A stretch of 64,000 bases of DNA from an uncultured Oscillospiraceae bacterium (GTDB taxonomy: Bacteria; Bacillota; Clostridia; Oscillospirales; Ruminococcaceae): positions 1 through 64,000 of the forward strand of contig CAKSAY010000006.1 of NCBI GenBank assembly GCA_934438055.1, given 5' to 3'. Position 1 is the stretch's first letter; the number at the start of each line of letters is the position of its first letter. The translations under genes were made by a program, and so were the position numbers. This document shows, in pieces, positions 36,728-46,640 of the stretch. The notes beneath the pieces are model-generated. The model was not told the origin of the DNA. It did not search any database and was given only the letters and a program-made list of their open reading frames with translations.

Positions 36728-38780
36728 CCCTGAGCTGCTCGCGCCGGCCGGAGGATGGGAAAGCTTGGTTGCGGCAATCAACTGTGGCGCTGACGCCGTC
36801 TATGTTGGTTTGTCTTGCTTTAGTGCGCGCGCATCTGCGCAGAATTTTTCAACCCAAAGTTTTTTTGACGCAGTTGCATTGTGTCATCGAGCGGGCGTGA
36901 GGGTTTATCTTGCCATGAATACGCTGCTTTATGACGCTGAGTGTAAACAGGCTTTGCAGCTTGCACAACAAGCTTGTGCAGTGGGTGTTGATGCCTTGAT
37001 TGTGCAGGATTTGGGATTTGCTTCACTGCTCAAAAAAGCGGCGCCTACCTTGCCGCTGCATGCATCAACGCAGATGACGGTTCACACGCCTGCCGGTGTT
37101 CGTTTTTTGAAAGAGCAGGGCTTTGCGCGGGTGGTTGCTGCAAGAGAACTTTCGTTGGCGCAGATTAGAGACTTGTGCGGCTTGGGCGTGCAGATTGAAT
37201 GTTTTGTGCATGGTGCGTTGTGCTTCTCTGCTTCCGGAAGCTGCTATTTGAGTGGTATGCTCGGAGGACGGAGTGCAAACCGCGGAAAATGTGCGCAACC
37301 CTGCCGACTTCCTTTTTGCGCCAAAGAGGGAAGTGCCTATGCGCTTTCGCTCAAGGATTTATCATATGTGAAGCATTTAGATGCGTTGCAGGAGGCCGGT
37401 GTTGCCTCTTTTAAGATTGAGGGAAGAATGAAACGGCCTGAATATGTGGCTACGGCAGTGAAAGCTTTTCGAATGGCTTTGGAGGGGAGGAGACCTGATT
37501 TAGAGAAATTACAATCTGTATTTTCTAGGTCTGGTTTTACAGATAGTTATATTTCAAACAAAAGCAAGGTTTCTATGTTTGGCGTTAGGCGAAAGCAGGA
37601 TGTGCAGGCGGCGCACCCTAAGCTCTTGAAAGAAATTGCCGCCGGTTATGCAAAACCTTTGCAGCGCGTTGGGTTAAATGCAACGCTTGCGTTGCATTTA
37701 GGGAAACCGGCTGTTTTGACGTTGGGGGATTCTGTTCATTGCGTGCAGATTACAGGGGAGATTGTGCAGCAGGCGCAGACGAAACCGTTAACAAAAGAAA
37801 AACTGGAGCATCTTGTTGCCAAGTTGGGAGATACGCCTTACTTTTTGCAGAGCTTTTTGTGTGAGATGGAACCTTTTGTGTTTCTTTCAGCAGCGGCTGT
37901 GAACGACATGCGCCGCAGAGCGGTGGAACAATTAGACGCTGTTCGCATGAGAGCTCGCCCGATTCCTTTTGCTATGCCTTCTCTTTCTTTTCGCGCAAAG
38001 CGCTTTTGCAATGTCGGAGGATTTGTGGCGTTGTTTGAGAAAGCTTCGCAGGTTTGCAGCGTTGATTTATGCGCGCGTGTGGCGCTTCCTCCACAGGAGA
38101 TTTTTGAAAATGCAGGTGCACTTCTCCCTTTAAAAAACAAATTGGCGGCTCTTTTGCCCGTCTTCTTTCCGGGAGGAGAACAACGCCTTTTCAGTCAGCT
38201 TGACCGTTTAAAGGAGTTGGGCGTTGCACATCTTTATCTTCAAAACGTGGGACAGATTCTGCCGGCAAAGGCACGGGGATTTGTTTTACATGGCAGTTAT
38301 ATGCTTCATTGCACAAATAGTGCCGCAATTGCGTTTTATCAAGAGGCGGGATTTAAGGATTTTGTTCTTTCTCCCGAGCTTACGTTGCGGCAGATGCGTG
38401 GGTGCTCTTCTCAATTGCCGTTGGGGATTTTGACATATGCGCATTTTCCGGTGATGACGGCAAAGAATTGCCCTTTTAAAGAGGTGGTTGGCTGTGAGCG
38501 CTGTAGGCAGAAAGCCTTTTTAACCGATCGAAAAGGGAAGCGTCTGCAGGTGCGCTGTAGAGATGGAATTGCCACCCTTTATAATCCGGATTTGCTCTAT
38601 TTAGGGGATCGCCTTGAGGAAATTGCGCCCTCTTTTTTCAGTGTGCTTCATTTCACCTATGAGACTAGGAGTGAGGTGCAGGCTGCCTTTGATGCTATTA
38701 GACGGGGGAAGCGGCCTGATGTTTCCATTACAAGAGGATGGTATGACAGAGGAGAGGAAAGAATAAAACAGAATGTATAA
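36711..38780 (+). CDS. U32-family peptidase-like protein
   Basis: 689 residues. The U32 core starts with ELLAPAGGWESLVAAINCGADAVYVGL and carries the Cys-rich signature ASGSCYLSGMLGGRSANRGKCAQPCR near residue 180. A second Cys group (CPFKEVVGCERC) lies near 595. Related proteins (RlhA, TrhP, PrtC) are iron-sulfur hydroxylases of rRNA or tRNA rather than proteases, and these Cys residues fit that. The start is ATG 36711, or TTG 36699; neither has a good ribosome site, so it is probably coupled to zapA. Confidence 0.82.
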   Translation: MRPNYSPELLAPAGGWESLVAAINCGADAVYVGLSCFSARASAQNFSTQSFFDAVALCHRAGVRVYLAMNTLLYDAECKQALQLAQQACAVGVDALIVQDLGFASLLKKAAPTLPLHASTQMTVHTPAGVRFLKEQGFARVVAARELSLAQIRDLCGLGVQIECFVHGALCFSASGSCYLSGMLGGRSANRGKCAQPCRLPFCAKEGSAYALSLKDLSYVKHLDALQEAGVASFKIEGRMKRPEYVATAVKAFRMALEGRRPDLEKLQSVFSRSGFTDSYISNKSKVSMFGVRRKQDVQAAHPKLLKEIAAGYAKPLQRVGLNATLALHLGKPAVLTLGDSVHCVQITGEIVQQAQTKPLTKEKLEHLVAKLGDTPYFLQSFLCEMEPFVFLSAAAVNDMRRRAVEQLDAVRMRARPIPFAMPSLSFRAKRFCNVGGFVALFEKASQVCSVDLCARVALPPQEIFENAGALLPLKNKLAALLPVFFPGGEQRLFSQLDRLKELGVAHLYLQNVGQILPAKARGFVLHGSYMLHCTNSAAIAFYQEAGFKDFVLSPELTLRQMRGCSSQLPLGILTYAHFPVMTAKNCPFKEVVGCERCRQKAFLTDRKGKRLQVRCRDGIATLYNPDLLYLGDRLEEIAPSFFSVLHFTYETRSEVQAAFDAIRRGKRPDVSITRGWYDRGEERIKQNV

Positions 38781-39031
38781 TATTTAATATATAATACAAA
38801 TTGTATATTAAATGGTTTGTCGATAGCGATTTTTGTCAGATATTTTTGGTAGTTTTACTGTTGCGTATTATTACTATTTGTATAGACATTATATGAATAC
38901 ACGTTTTGTATATTTTGTGGGTCAATTTTCGTTTCTTGCCAAGGAAGCCCCTTTGTATGAATGATTTTCGGCTCAGATTTGATGATTCCTATTGAAAGTA
39001 TGAACAAATTATGAAAAATAGTTTATTCTTA

Positions 39032-39060
39032 TTGAGAATTGTAAAGAAAAGGTTTATAAT
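39032..39060 (+). promoter_or_regulatory. mreB promoter
   Basis: TTGAGA, 17 bp, TATAAT. It implies an unusually long leader of about 270 nt with inverted repeats (TTTTAGTT / AACTAAAA at about 39155-39188, and GACGTCTT / AAGACGTT). Upstream, 38781-39031 holds only AT-rich DNA with no gene. Confidence 0.75.
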
Positions 39061-39336
39061 ATATCTGTTTAAATATAGAATAAAAAATAGAGTAATCAAT
39101 TAATTATTTTTATTTACAGTAAAAGAAAGGGACGTCTTTCTAAGTTTTGCGGAGGTTGCGATTTTTAGTTAGAGAGCTTGCAACAGAACTAAAACCGGGT
39201 TTTTCCGTTTTTAAGACGGCGCATGTCATTTTTTTGAGTGACGGCACAATCTGCACATAAGACGTTTTGTATGGCGTTTGCAGCGCTTTTTTAAATAAAA
39301 AGAAAATAAAAACGAAGCTCTTGAAAGGAGTAAAAC

Positions 39337-40359
39337 ATGGCATTTTCTCGTGATATTGGAATTGATTTAGGCACGGCAAATACGTTGGTTTTTATGAAAG
39401 GAAAGGGAATCATTATTCGAGAGCCTTCCGTTGTGGCAGTTGACACCAGAACAGATGTCGTTAAATGCGTTGGCCAAGAAGCCAAGGATGTTATTGGCCG
39501 CACTCCCGGTTCAATCACTGCTGTGCGCCCTTTAAAAGACGGCGTTATTGCTGATTTTGACATCACAACCAGTATGCTTGAGCAGTTCATTCAAAAGGCT
39601 TTAAATAAAAGCAAGGGCTTTTTGGCTCGTCCCCGTGTTATCATTTGCATTCCATCCGGTGTGACTGCTGTGGAAAAGAGAGCTGTGAAAGAGGCCACTG
39701 AAAGAGCAGGGGCAAAACGGGTTTCTATTATTGAGGAGCCGATGGCTGCCGCGATTGGCGCCAATTTGCCTGTTGCTGAGCCTACGGGAAATATGGTTGT
39801 TGACATTGGAGGCGGAACGTCAGAGGTTGCTGTCATTTCTCTGGGAGGCATTGTCGCGGCAAAATCTGTTCGTGTTGGCGGTGATGAATTTGACAATTCG
39901 ATTATTAATTATATTAAAAAGAAATATAATCTGCTCATTGGGGAAAGAACTGCTGAAAACATCAAAATTCAACTGGGCTCAGCTTTTCCTTTTGAAGTGG
40001 AGGAAAGCATGAACATTAAGGGGAGAAATCTGTTAAATGGGCTTCCTGAAAACATTGAAATTTCCTCTGACGAGGTGCGCGAAGCATTGGCTGATCCATT
40101 GGCAAATGTGCTTGAGGCTGTTCGCGTCACGTTAGAAAAAACGCCGCCGGAGCTTGCGGCTGACATTATTGATCAGGGAATTACACTCACCGGTGGCGGT
40201 GCGATGCTCCGTGGCTTGGATAAATTGATTTCTCAGGAGACGGGAATGCCGGTGAACATTGCTGAAAATCCGCTCGATTGTGTGGCCGAGGGTACGGGAC
40301 GAGTGTTGGAAAACATTGACAAACTCCATGATGTCTTGAATGATGATGGAAAGTTTTAA
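39337..40359 (+). CDS. mreB: Rod-shape determining actin homologue MreB
   Basis: 340 residues. Actin-fold nucleotide site: DIGIDLGTANTLVFMKGKGI at the N-terminus, VVDIGGGTSEVAVISLGGIV near 155-175, and GITLTGGGAMLRGLD near 285. Polymerises along the membrane and directs side-wall synthesis. AAAGGAG precedes the ATG. Separated from mreC by 450 bp including a terminator. Confidence 0.96.
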   Translation: MAFSRDIGIDLGTANTLVFMKGKGIIIREPSVVAVDTRTDVVKCVGQEAKDVIGRTPGSITAVRPLKDGVIADFDITTSMLEQFIQKALNKSKGFLARPRVIICIPSGVTAVEKRAVKEATERAGAKRVSIIEEPMAAAIGANLPVAEPTGNMVVDIGGGTSEVAVISLGGIVAAKSVRVGGDEFDNSIINYIKKKYNLLIGERTAENIKIQLGSAFPFEVEESMNIKGRNLLNGLPENIEISSDEVREALADPLANVLEAVRVTLEKTPPELAADIIDQGITLTGGGAMLRGLDKLISQETGMPVNIAENPLDCVAEGTGRVLENIDKLHDVLNDDGKF

Positions 40360-40687
40360 CGCCTAGCAGCGCTTTTTACAGCGCCGTGTTCTTTACTTGT
40401 GTTTTGCATGAGACTTTATTTGCTCTTTCGTTTGGCATTGTAGAAATGAAAATAGACGACGGGTTTTGATGATTTTTTTTGAGAGAAAGAACAGCGTTGA
40501 AATTTATTGGAGTGATAATGCAATTTCTTGCAGTTTTGCAGATGATGAAGTGATTGCTTTTTGCGTTAGGGGTTTTGCCCTGGGTCGAATTGCTATTGTA
40601 TATTTGCTCTTTCTGTATTTTAGACGCGTCATAGTTTTATGGGCAGGTAGGTTTGCACAAATAGAGTTCATTTTGAAAGGTCAACAG

Positions 40688-40722
40688 AAATCCCGCAATG
40701 TTATGCATTACGGGATTTTTTT
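40688..40722 (+). terminator. Terminator between mreB and mreC
   Basis: AAATCCCG and AATG pair with CATT and CGGGATTT across one mismatch, followed by a T run. The 40360-40687 stretch before it holds no convincing gene. A hairpin of very similar sequence follows RNase Y (57114-57152). Confidence 0.75.
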
Positions 40723-40808
40723 ACAAAATAGAAGGATTTTAAGTTCATTGGTCATTAAAAACAGCTATTCCTTTTGAGGAGAACAACAAACTTAGGAGGT
40801 GATTGCAG

Positions 40809-41669
40809 ATGAGAGAATTTTTTGGAAGTATCTGGTTTAAAATTTTGCTGGTGATTGCTGCAATATGCATGGGCTTTATTGTTTATGAAGCGTCAACGGG
40901 AAACATAGCTTCACCGTCTGCTCTTTTTGGAATGGTTGCGCAACCATTTGAACGGGCGGCGTCTTCGGTGAGCAATGCAGTCGGCAGCTTTTTGGATCCA
41001 TTTGTTCATGCCGGAAAATATAAAGATGAGAATGAACAGCTCAAGCAGCAGATTGCTGACTTGCAGAATCAGATGGTGGATTATAATAGATTAAAAACCG
41101 AAAACGAACAATTGCGTGATGTGGCGGGTGTTAAAGAGTTGAATCCTAGTTTTGACATGGAGCCTGCTTCAGTTATTGCACGGGATGCAGATGATGCTTT
41201 CGGCGCATTCACCATCAACAAAGGGAGCTATAGTGGCATTGAGAAAAACGATGCTGTGATAACATCAGCCGGACTTGTGGGTTTGGTGACTGATGTGGGC
41301 CCAACTTATTCTCAGGTGACGACTGTTTTAAGCCCTGATTTGTCTATTAGTGCAAATGATTCGCAAACCGGAATTGCCGGGGTTGTTTCGGGAGACATGT
41401 CAATGGCGACACAGGGTTGCTGCAAGATGGAGCATTTAGACAAAGATGCAGATGTTGCTAATGGCAATTTGATTATCACCTCAGGGGGAAGCGGCGTTTA
41501 TCCGTCAAACATTATTATAGGTTCCGTCAAGGAGATGCGCATTCAGAGCAATGGCATTTCTTCTTATGCAGTTATTTGGCCGGCTGTGGATGTGAAGACG
41601 GTGACGGAGGTTACTGTTGTGAAAAACTTTGAGGGCAAAGGCGTTTCTGCTTCTGGAACAAACGGCTAA
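40809..41669 (+). CDS. mreC: Cell shape protein MreC
   Basis: 286 residues from ATG 40809, with AGGAGG 9 nt upstream. One N-terminal membrane segment (about 11-30), a coiled coil with repeated ENEQLKQQIADLQ units (about 70-105), then the extracellular beta domain (GSYSGIEKNDAVITSAGLVGLVTDVGPTYSQV). Scaffold for the elongation complex with MreD and PBP2. Confidence 0.93.
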   Translation: MREFFGSIWFKILLVIAAICMGFIVYEASTGNIASPSALFGMVAQPFERAASSVSNAVGSFLDPFVHAGKYKDENEQLKQQIADLQNQMVDYNRLKTENEQLRDVAGVKELNPSFDMEPASVIARDADDAFGAFTINKGSYSGIEKNDAVITSAGLVGLVTDVGPTYSQVTTVLSPDLSISANDSQTGIAGVVSGDMSMATQGCCKMEHLDKDADVANGNLIITSGGSGVYPSNIIIGSVKEMRIQSNGISSYAVIWPAVDVKTVTEVTVVKNFEGKGVSASGTNG

Positions 41670-41702
41670 AAATGTTGTGAATGCGGGGAGGAGGATGGAT
41701 GG

Positions 41703-42221
41703 ATGACAAAAACTAGAACCGCTATTCAGCTTGCCAGATGGGGAAGCTATTTTGGCATTTTGTTGGTGCTTTTTATCATTCAGGTTACGCCGGGTTGGTT
41801 TGCAATTATGGGAATTAAACCTATGCTTTTGGTTCCGTTTGTGGTTTGTCTTTCCATGTTTGAAACAGAGAAGACCTCTGCGGTTTTTGCGTTGCTTGCC
41901 GGTGGATTTTGGGATGCTTCATCTCAAAAAATGTTTGGGTTTTCTTCTTTAATTCTTCTTATTTGTTGTGTGGCATGCACATTGCTGGTAATGTATCTTA
42001 TTAAGCCCAATATTGTTAATTCCATTTTGCTTTGTTTTGGCGCTCTGTTGGTTTATTATTTTGTAGATTTTATTTTCTACTTTTTTATTTGGGGTTATTC
42101 GGGCGTTTGGTGGTATTTATTATATCACATTTTACCAACCATAGTATATACGGTTGCGGTATCGCCCTTGCTCTTTTTTCTTATGCGTGCTCTTTGCGGG
42201 AAGTTTCGAGAGATGTTGTAG
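41703..42221 (+). CDS. mreD: Rod-shape determining protein MreD
   Basis: 172 residues, five or six membrane segments throughout, with few charges. Position between mreC and PBP2 identifies it; MreD sequences are poorly conserved. GGAGGAGG precedes the ATG at 41703 by 8 nt. The 550 bp that follow (42222-42775) contain no gene or regulatory hexamers that I could support. Confidence 0.85.
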   Translation: MTKTRTAIQLARWGSYFGILLVLFIIQVTPGWFAIMGIKPMLLVPFVVCLSMFETEKTSAVFALLAGGFWDASSQKMFGFSSLILLICCVACTLLVMYLIKPNIVNSILLCFGALLVYYFVDFIFYFFIWGYSGVWWYLLYHILPTIVYTVAVSPLLFFLMRALCGKFREML

Positions 42222-42775
42222 GCTAGACGGTGGTGCCTGATTGCACAAGGGAAGATTGTGATTTTTCACGAGCAGTCAACATTTTGTTTTGAATGTTTAT
42301 GTTTAAAAGAATGAAATGGATGTGTTACTGCATTTTAGAAAAACATTTTATTGACGATGAAAATGGATTAGAGGTGGTCTTTGCATTAGAAGAGCATTTT
42401 GCAGGGGCGTTTTTCTATTCAAAGACAGTGAAGATGTTGCACTCTGCTGCGACGGCGTGCCTTTCGCACCTCGGAACACCGCTGTGTGAAAAAAGAAACG
42501 GATAGTTAATTGAGTGGAGAAAAAGGGGATTTTAGAGACTTACTGTGGATGAAAATATGCGTGATGACACAGCTCTTTGGATGCTTTAGGGGTATGAATC
42601 GCTATTTAAGTGCATTAGAGTGCATTTGGAAGTGTAGAAACAGAATTTCAGCAAGGAGCATGATTCTATTGTGAAAATTTTTGGCAGGAGGCGATTCTGC
42701 TTAGAGAAGCAAGCCGACACGCCATAGGTGTTAGATGCAGAGATTTGATTGATTAATAAAGAGGAGTGTAGAGTG

Positions 42776-44791
42776 ATGAACAGAAATCATTCATCCGGCA
42801 GCAAGGGAAGATTGATTCTGCTGATTGTTTGCGTGGTCGTTGTTTTTGTGGCGGCAGTTTTTATGCTGATGCAATATCAAATTGTGGATGGCGCCGACTA
42901 TGCAAAACAGGCGACGAAAAATAATCAGTCCACCATTCCGGTTGAGGCGGCGCGCGGCGAAATCACCGATCGTTATGGTCGGCCACTGGTGACCAATCAG
43001 CTTTCTTTAAATGTTGTCATCAACAAGACCGACATTTCAGATGAACAGCTCAACCAGGTAATCCTTGATTTGATTCATCTTTTTCAGCAGCATGGCACGG
43101 GATGGATTGACCAATTTCCTATATCTATGGAACAGCCCTACACATTTTTGGAGGGACAGGATGGGCAAGTTGCCAATTTAAAGAGCGCTTTAAAAGCGCA
43201 AGATTATGCCACAGCTCAAAATTGCATGGATCTTTTAGTTTCTCAATGCAAAATTAATGGATATAGTGAGCAAGACACCCGTTTGATTGCCGGTGTGCGT
43301 GGCCAAATGCTTATGGAAAACTTTTCAGAGCAGACGCCATACGTTTTTGCTGAAAATGTGGATAATGCTTTTGCCTCAACTATTTTGGAACTTTCAGATT
43401 CTCTCCCGGGCGTTTCGGTTACAGAAACTTATAATCGTTTTTATCCGGATGGCACGATTGCGCCGCATATTTTAGGTACTGTGGGGCCAATTTATCAGGA
43501 AGAGTATGCCAATTATAAAGATAAGGGTTATCCTATGGATGCGATTGTGGGGAAAAGCGGCATTGAATATGCCTATGAAGATGCTCTCCACGGTACGGAT
43601 GGGAAAATGACGGTTGTCAAAGACGACAATGGTCAAATTGTGGATCAGTATTATAAAGAAGGTGACGAACCCAAGCCGGGAAACACAGTGATGCTTACTA
43701 TTGACAAGCAGTTTCAAAAGGATGTTCAAGATGCTCTGGCCAGCTTTATTTTAAGCTTACGTCGTTCGAGTTATCCGGGTGCTAAAGGGGGAGCGGTTGC
43801 GGTGCTCGATGTCGACACAGGTGAGGCGTTGGCGTTGGCAACCTATCCGAGTTACGATATTAATGAATATAACACTAATTATAATCAGCTTGCCTCTGAT
43901 ACGGTGATGAAGCCGCTGTTTAATAGAACTTTAATGGGAACCTATCGTCCCGGTTCCACCTTTAAGACCTGTGTAGCAGTTGCAGGGCTGACAGAGGGCG
44001 TCATCAATGAAAACACCTATTTTAATTGTGTGAACCCGTTTGTTTATTATGGACAACCATTTAATTGTTTACAAAACCATCACCATGGTCCAACGAATAT
44101 TTACACAGCTTTGCAGTATTCGTGTAATATTTATTTTTATAATACAGGAGATAGATTGGGTATTGACAAAATGAATGAGTATGCACATGCCATGGGTTTG
44201 GGTGTGGATACAGGGCTCGAAATTGCAGCAGAAACCGGGCACATCTCCAGTCCGGAATATTTTGAAGAAAACGGCTTGCGCTGGGAACAGGGATATGTTA
44301 TTCAAACAGCTATAGGACAGTCTGAAACCATGGTAACGCCTTTACAAATGGCCTCCCTTGTGATGACCATTGCCAACCATGGGGTTCGCTATGAAACGCA
44401 TTTGATTCAATCAATTGAAAAATATGATTACAGCGCAACGGTGTCGGAAACGCAGCCGGTGGTTGCTTCCACCTTGCCTGACAAAAACAGAGCCTACGAC
44501 ATTACCACCGAGGGAATGAAAAGAATGGCTTCTACAGTTTCCGTCCTGCGCGGCATGGACGTGGCGGCGAAATCAGGTACGCCTGAATTTTATCAAAATG
44601 GTGTTTATAAAACAAATTCCGCCGCTGTATGTTTCTATCCGGCTTCCGACCCGGAAATTGCCATTGGAATCATGCTGGAGGAGGGCGGAAATGCTCCAAA
44701 TCTAATCAAACCGATTATTGACGCTTATGAGGCTTCTAAGACGCAGCAGGTGGAAACGCCCGTTCAGTCTAACCAACTCATTGTTCAGTAG
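42776..44791 (+). CDS. mrdA: Penicillin-binding protein 2 (elongation transpeptidase)
   Basis: Class B PBP that cross-links side-wall peptidoglycan. 671 residues from ATG 42776 (GAGGAG 9 nt upstream). Single membrane anchor (about 13-36), pedestal with EAARGEITDRYGRPL, and a transpeptidase domain with PGSTFK near 390 (nucleophile Ser), YSCN (SxN) and AAKSGTPEF near 600 (KSG triad). Location in the mre cluster favours PBP2 over a septal or spore PBP. No rodA lies nearby. Confidence 0.93.
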   Translation: MNRNHSSGSKGRLILLIVCVVVVFVAAVFMLMQYQIVDGADYAKQATKNNQSTIPVEAARGEITDRYGRPLVTNQLSLNVVINKTDISDEQLNQVILDLIHLFQQHGTGWIDQFPISMEQPYTFLEGQDGQVANLKSALKAQDYATAQNCMDLLVSQCKINGYSEQDTRLIAGVRGQMLMENFSEQTPYVFAENVDNAFASTILELSDSLPGVSVTETYNRFYPDGTIAPHILGTVGPIYQEEYANYKDKGYPMDAIVGKSGIEYAYEDALHGTDGKMTVVKDDNGQIVDQYYKEGDEPKPGNTVMLTIDKQFQKDVQDALASFILSLRRSSYPGAKGGAVAVLDVDTGEALALATYPSYDINEYNTNYNQLASDTVMKPLFNRTLMGTYRPGSTFKTCVAVAGLTEGVINENTYFNCVNPFVYYGQPFNCLQNHHHGPTNIYTALQYSCNIYFYNTGDRLGIDKMNEYAHAMGLGVDTGLEIAAETGHISSPEYFEENGLRWEQGYVIQTAIGQSETMVTPLQMASLVMTIANHGVRYETHLIQSIEKYDYSATVSETQPVVASTLPDKNRAYDITTEGMKRMASTVSVLRGMDVAAKSGTPEFYQNGVYKTNSAAVCFYPASDPEIAIGIMLEEGGNAPNLIKPIIDAYEASKTQQVETPVQSNQLIVQ

Positions 44792-45310
44792 TGTGGTTGT
44801 TTTTTCAAAATTTAAGAGACGTTATTGTGACGTTTTGTTGATAGTTTTTTCAACAAGACAACATAAAATGAAAAAAGCAACATCAGCGACATTAAAAATA
44901 AAATAAATGGGGCGGATTTACCTTAAAGAAATCGGTGGGGCTTGTGTGTTATTGTTGGGCTAAAAAAGAGGGCATTGTGATGTTTTAGCATGTTGCATGT
45001 TTGCCTTTAAATGGTGCAATTGCTTTGAGCATAGTGGTTGTGTTTGATTTAATTTCATTTCATAAAATTTAACGCTTTGTGCAGTTAAAATAAAGACTAT
45101 CTTAAACGGAAAGGCATTGTTAGGAAAAAAGAGATTAATAATAGCCTTAAAATGTCTTGCTTTTTGTATTATGTTATAAATTTAATAAATAACCATTTCT
45201 TTTTCATAAATTTTGTGATACAATATGTGTTAAATTGGTAAATTGCTCATATGTTTTTTTATCGGCAACGCACCAACAGATTTCGGATAAATGGAAGGAA
45301 TGCTGCTTTT

Positions 45311-46042
45311 ATGGGAGAAATTATTGCCGTTGTATCCGGAAAGGGCGGCGTGGGCAAGAGCACGATTTCCTGTTGTTTGGGACGAGCCTTTGCGCAAAGA
45401 GGGCTTAAAACCGTTTTGGTTGAGCTCGACAGCGGGTTGCGGGGCGTTGACATTATGCTCGGCTTGTCTAACACAGTTTATGATTTGGATGATTTATTGC
45501 AGGGGAGATGTCAGATTGAAGAAGCCATCCAGCAGGTGGATGACTCTTCATTGTATGCCATTTGCGCTCCGGTGAAGTTGCAGCGTTTGCCTGATCGAGA
45601 AGATTTTATGATTCTTTGCTCGGCGTTATTGACTGAGTTCGATCTGATTTTGCTTGACGCAGCAGCCGGTTGCATGTTGGCTGACTGCATCGCTTCAGTT
45701 GCTTCGTTGCTCTTAACAGTGGTCACGCCTGATCCTATATGCGTGCGAGACGCCGCTTTGCTGACAGAACTTTTCCGATATGATTTGGACGCTAAGGCGA
45801 ATATGCGTTTGATTATTAACCGTGTGAATACGGATTTGGTTAAGAAAGGCCTGATTCGAGATTTAGATGAAGTGATTGACACAACGGGTGTGCAACTCAT
45901 TGGTGTGATTCCGGAAAACGCAATCCTTTGTGAAGCCACAGCAAAGGGAAGAGATTTAGAGGAGAAGAGCCTTCTTCACAAAGTGTTTGCTGCGATTGCG
46001 GGAAGAATTTTTGGTGAAGAAATTTCGCTTATTTTTCATTAA
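45311..46042 (+). CDS. MinD-like ATPase
   Basis: 243 residues from ATG 45311. Deviant Walker A SGKGGVGKSTISCCLGRAFAQRG near the N-terminus, with ELDSGLRGVDIMLGL and a Walker B at LILLDAAAG. These match the MinD/ParA class and the D-x-G-L-R-x-x-D motif of MinD. However, the C-terminus ends at IFGEEISLIFH without the basic amphipathic helix that anchors MinD to the membrane, and neither minC nor minE is next to it. It may be a MinD with altered membrane binding or another positioning ATPase. The 44792-45310 gap upstream has a small hairpin (TTGTTGA / TCAACAA near 44837-44858) and a TACAAT element at about 45220. Confidence 0.8.
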   Translation: MGEIIAVVSGKGGVGKSTISCCLGRAFAQRGLKTVLVELDSGLRGVDIMLGLSNTVYDLDDLLQGRCQIEEAIQQVDDSSLYAICAPVKLQRLPDREDFMILCSALLTEFDLILLDAAAGCMLADCIASVASLLLTVVTPDPICVRDAALLTELFRYDLDAKANMRLIINRVNTDLVKKGLIRDLDEVIDTTGVQLIGVIPENAILCEATAKGRDLEEKSLLHKVFAAIAGRIFGEEISLIFH

Positions 46043-46119
46043 TACGATTACAGACTGCCGATTTTTGTTTGCACAGTTTTTATAGATACATATCATCCTA
46101 TATTAAAGGAGGAAAAGAA

Positions 46120-46521
46120 ATGACAATAGCACTCATTGCCCATGACTCTAAAAAAGAGTTAATGGCACAGTTTTGCATCGCTTATTCCGGAATTTTGAAA
46201 AAGCACACCCTTTGCGCAACCGGGAAAACCGGAAAACTGGTGAAGGAGGCAACAGGTTTGCCGATTCAATGCTTTATGACAGGAGAGCAGGGAGGAGATG
46301 AGCAGATTTCTGCGCGCATTGCCTACAATGAGATTGATTTGCTTCTGTTTTTTAGAGATCCTCTAAGCATCAAGAATTATGAGTTGCATGAGGCGGAGAT
46401 GATGCGTTTGTGTGATATGCATAATATTCCGTTGGCTACCAATATTGCAACGGCGGAGGTTCTCGTTCATGGCTTGGATCGAGGAGACTTTGACTGGAGA
46501 ACAATTGTCAATCCTTCTTAG
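46120..46521 (+). CDS. mgsA: Methylglyoxal synthase
   Basis: 133 residues from ATG 46120 (AAAGGAGG 7 nt upstream). Converts dihydroxyacetone phosphate to methylglyoxal. Visible are ALIAHDSKKELM at the start, CATGKTGKLV, GGDEQISARI and the catalytic-Asp segment LLFFRDPLS, then HNIPLATNIATAEVLV. It lies 78 bp after the MinD-like gene, an association found in other Clostridia. Confidence 0.93.
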   Translation: MTIALIAHDSKKELMAQFCIAYSGILKKHTLCATGKTGKLVKEATGLPIQCFMTGEQGGDEQISARIAYNEIDLLLFFRDPLSIKNYELHEAEMMRLCDMHNIPLATNIATAEVLVHGLDRGDFDWRTIVNPS

Positions 46522-46553
46522 AATGGCGTTTTTCTTTAAGTGATGATTTTTTT

Positions 46554-46572
46554 GGGCGTTATGCCCTTTTTT
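46554..46572 (+). terminator. Terminator after mgsA
   Basis: GGGC-GTTAT-GCCC followed by six T. The stem is short. Confidence 0.6.
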
Positions 46573-46611
46573 GTTATGCTTCTGTTATGTTGTTTTGGTT
46601 GGGCGTAACAC

Positions 46612-46640
46612 TTGCAAAAATGCGAAATATTGGGTATAAT
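46612..46640 (+). promoter_or_regulatory. hisS promoter with a long leader
   Basis: TTGCAA, 17 bp, TATAAT. The start codon of hisS is about 420 bp downstream. The leader (46647-47067) has no open frame I can support and no T-box antiterminator motif. Confidence 0.65.

Noticed and set aside
40466..40777. 103-codon open frame between mreB and mreC
   Set aside because: No ribosome site, low-complexity composition, and its end lies across a terminator hairpin.
42293..42505. 70-codon open frame between mreD and PBP2
   Set aside because: No ribosome site and no recognisable protein pattern; treated as intergenic.
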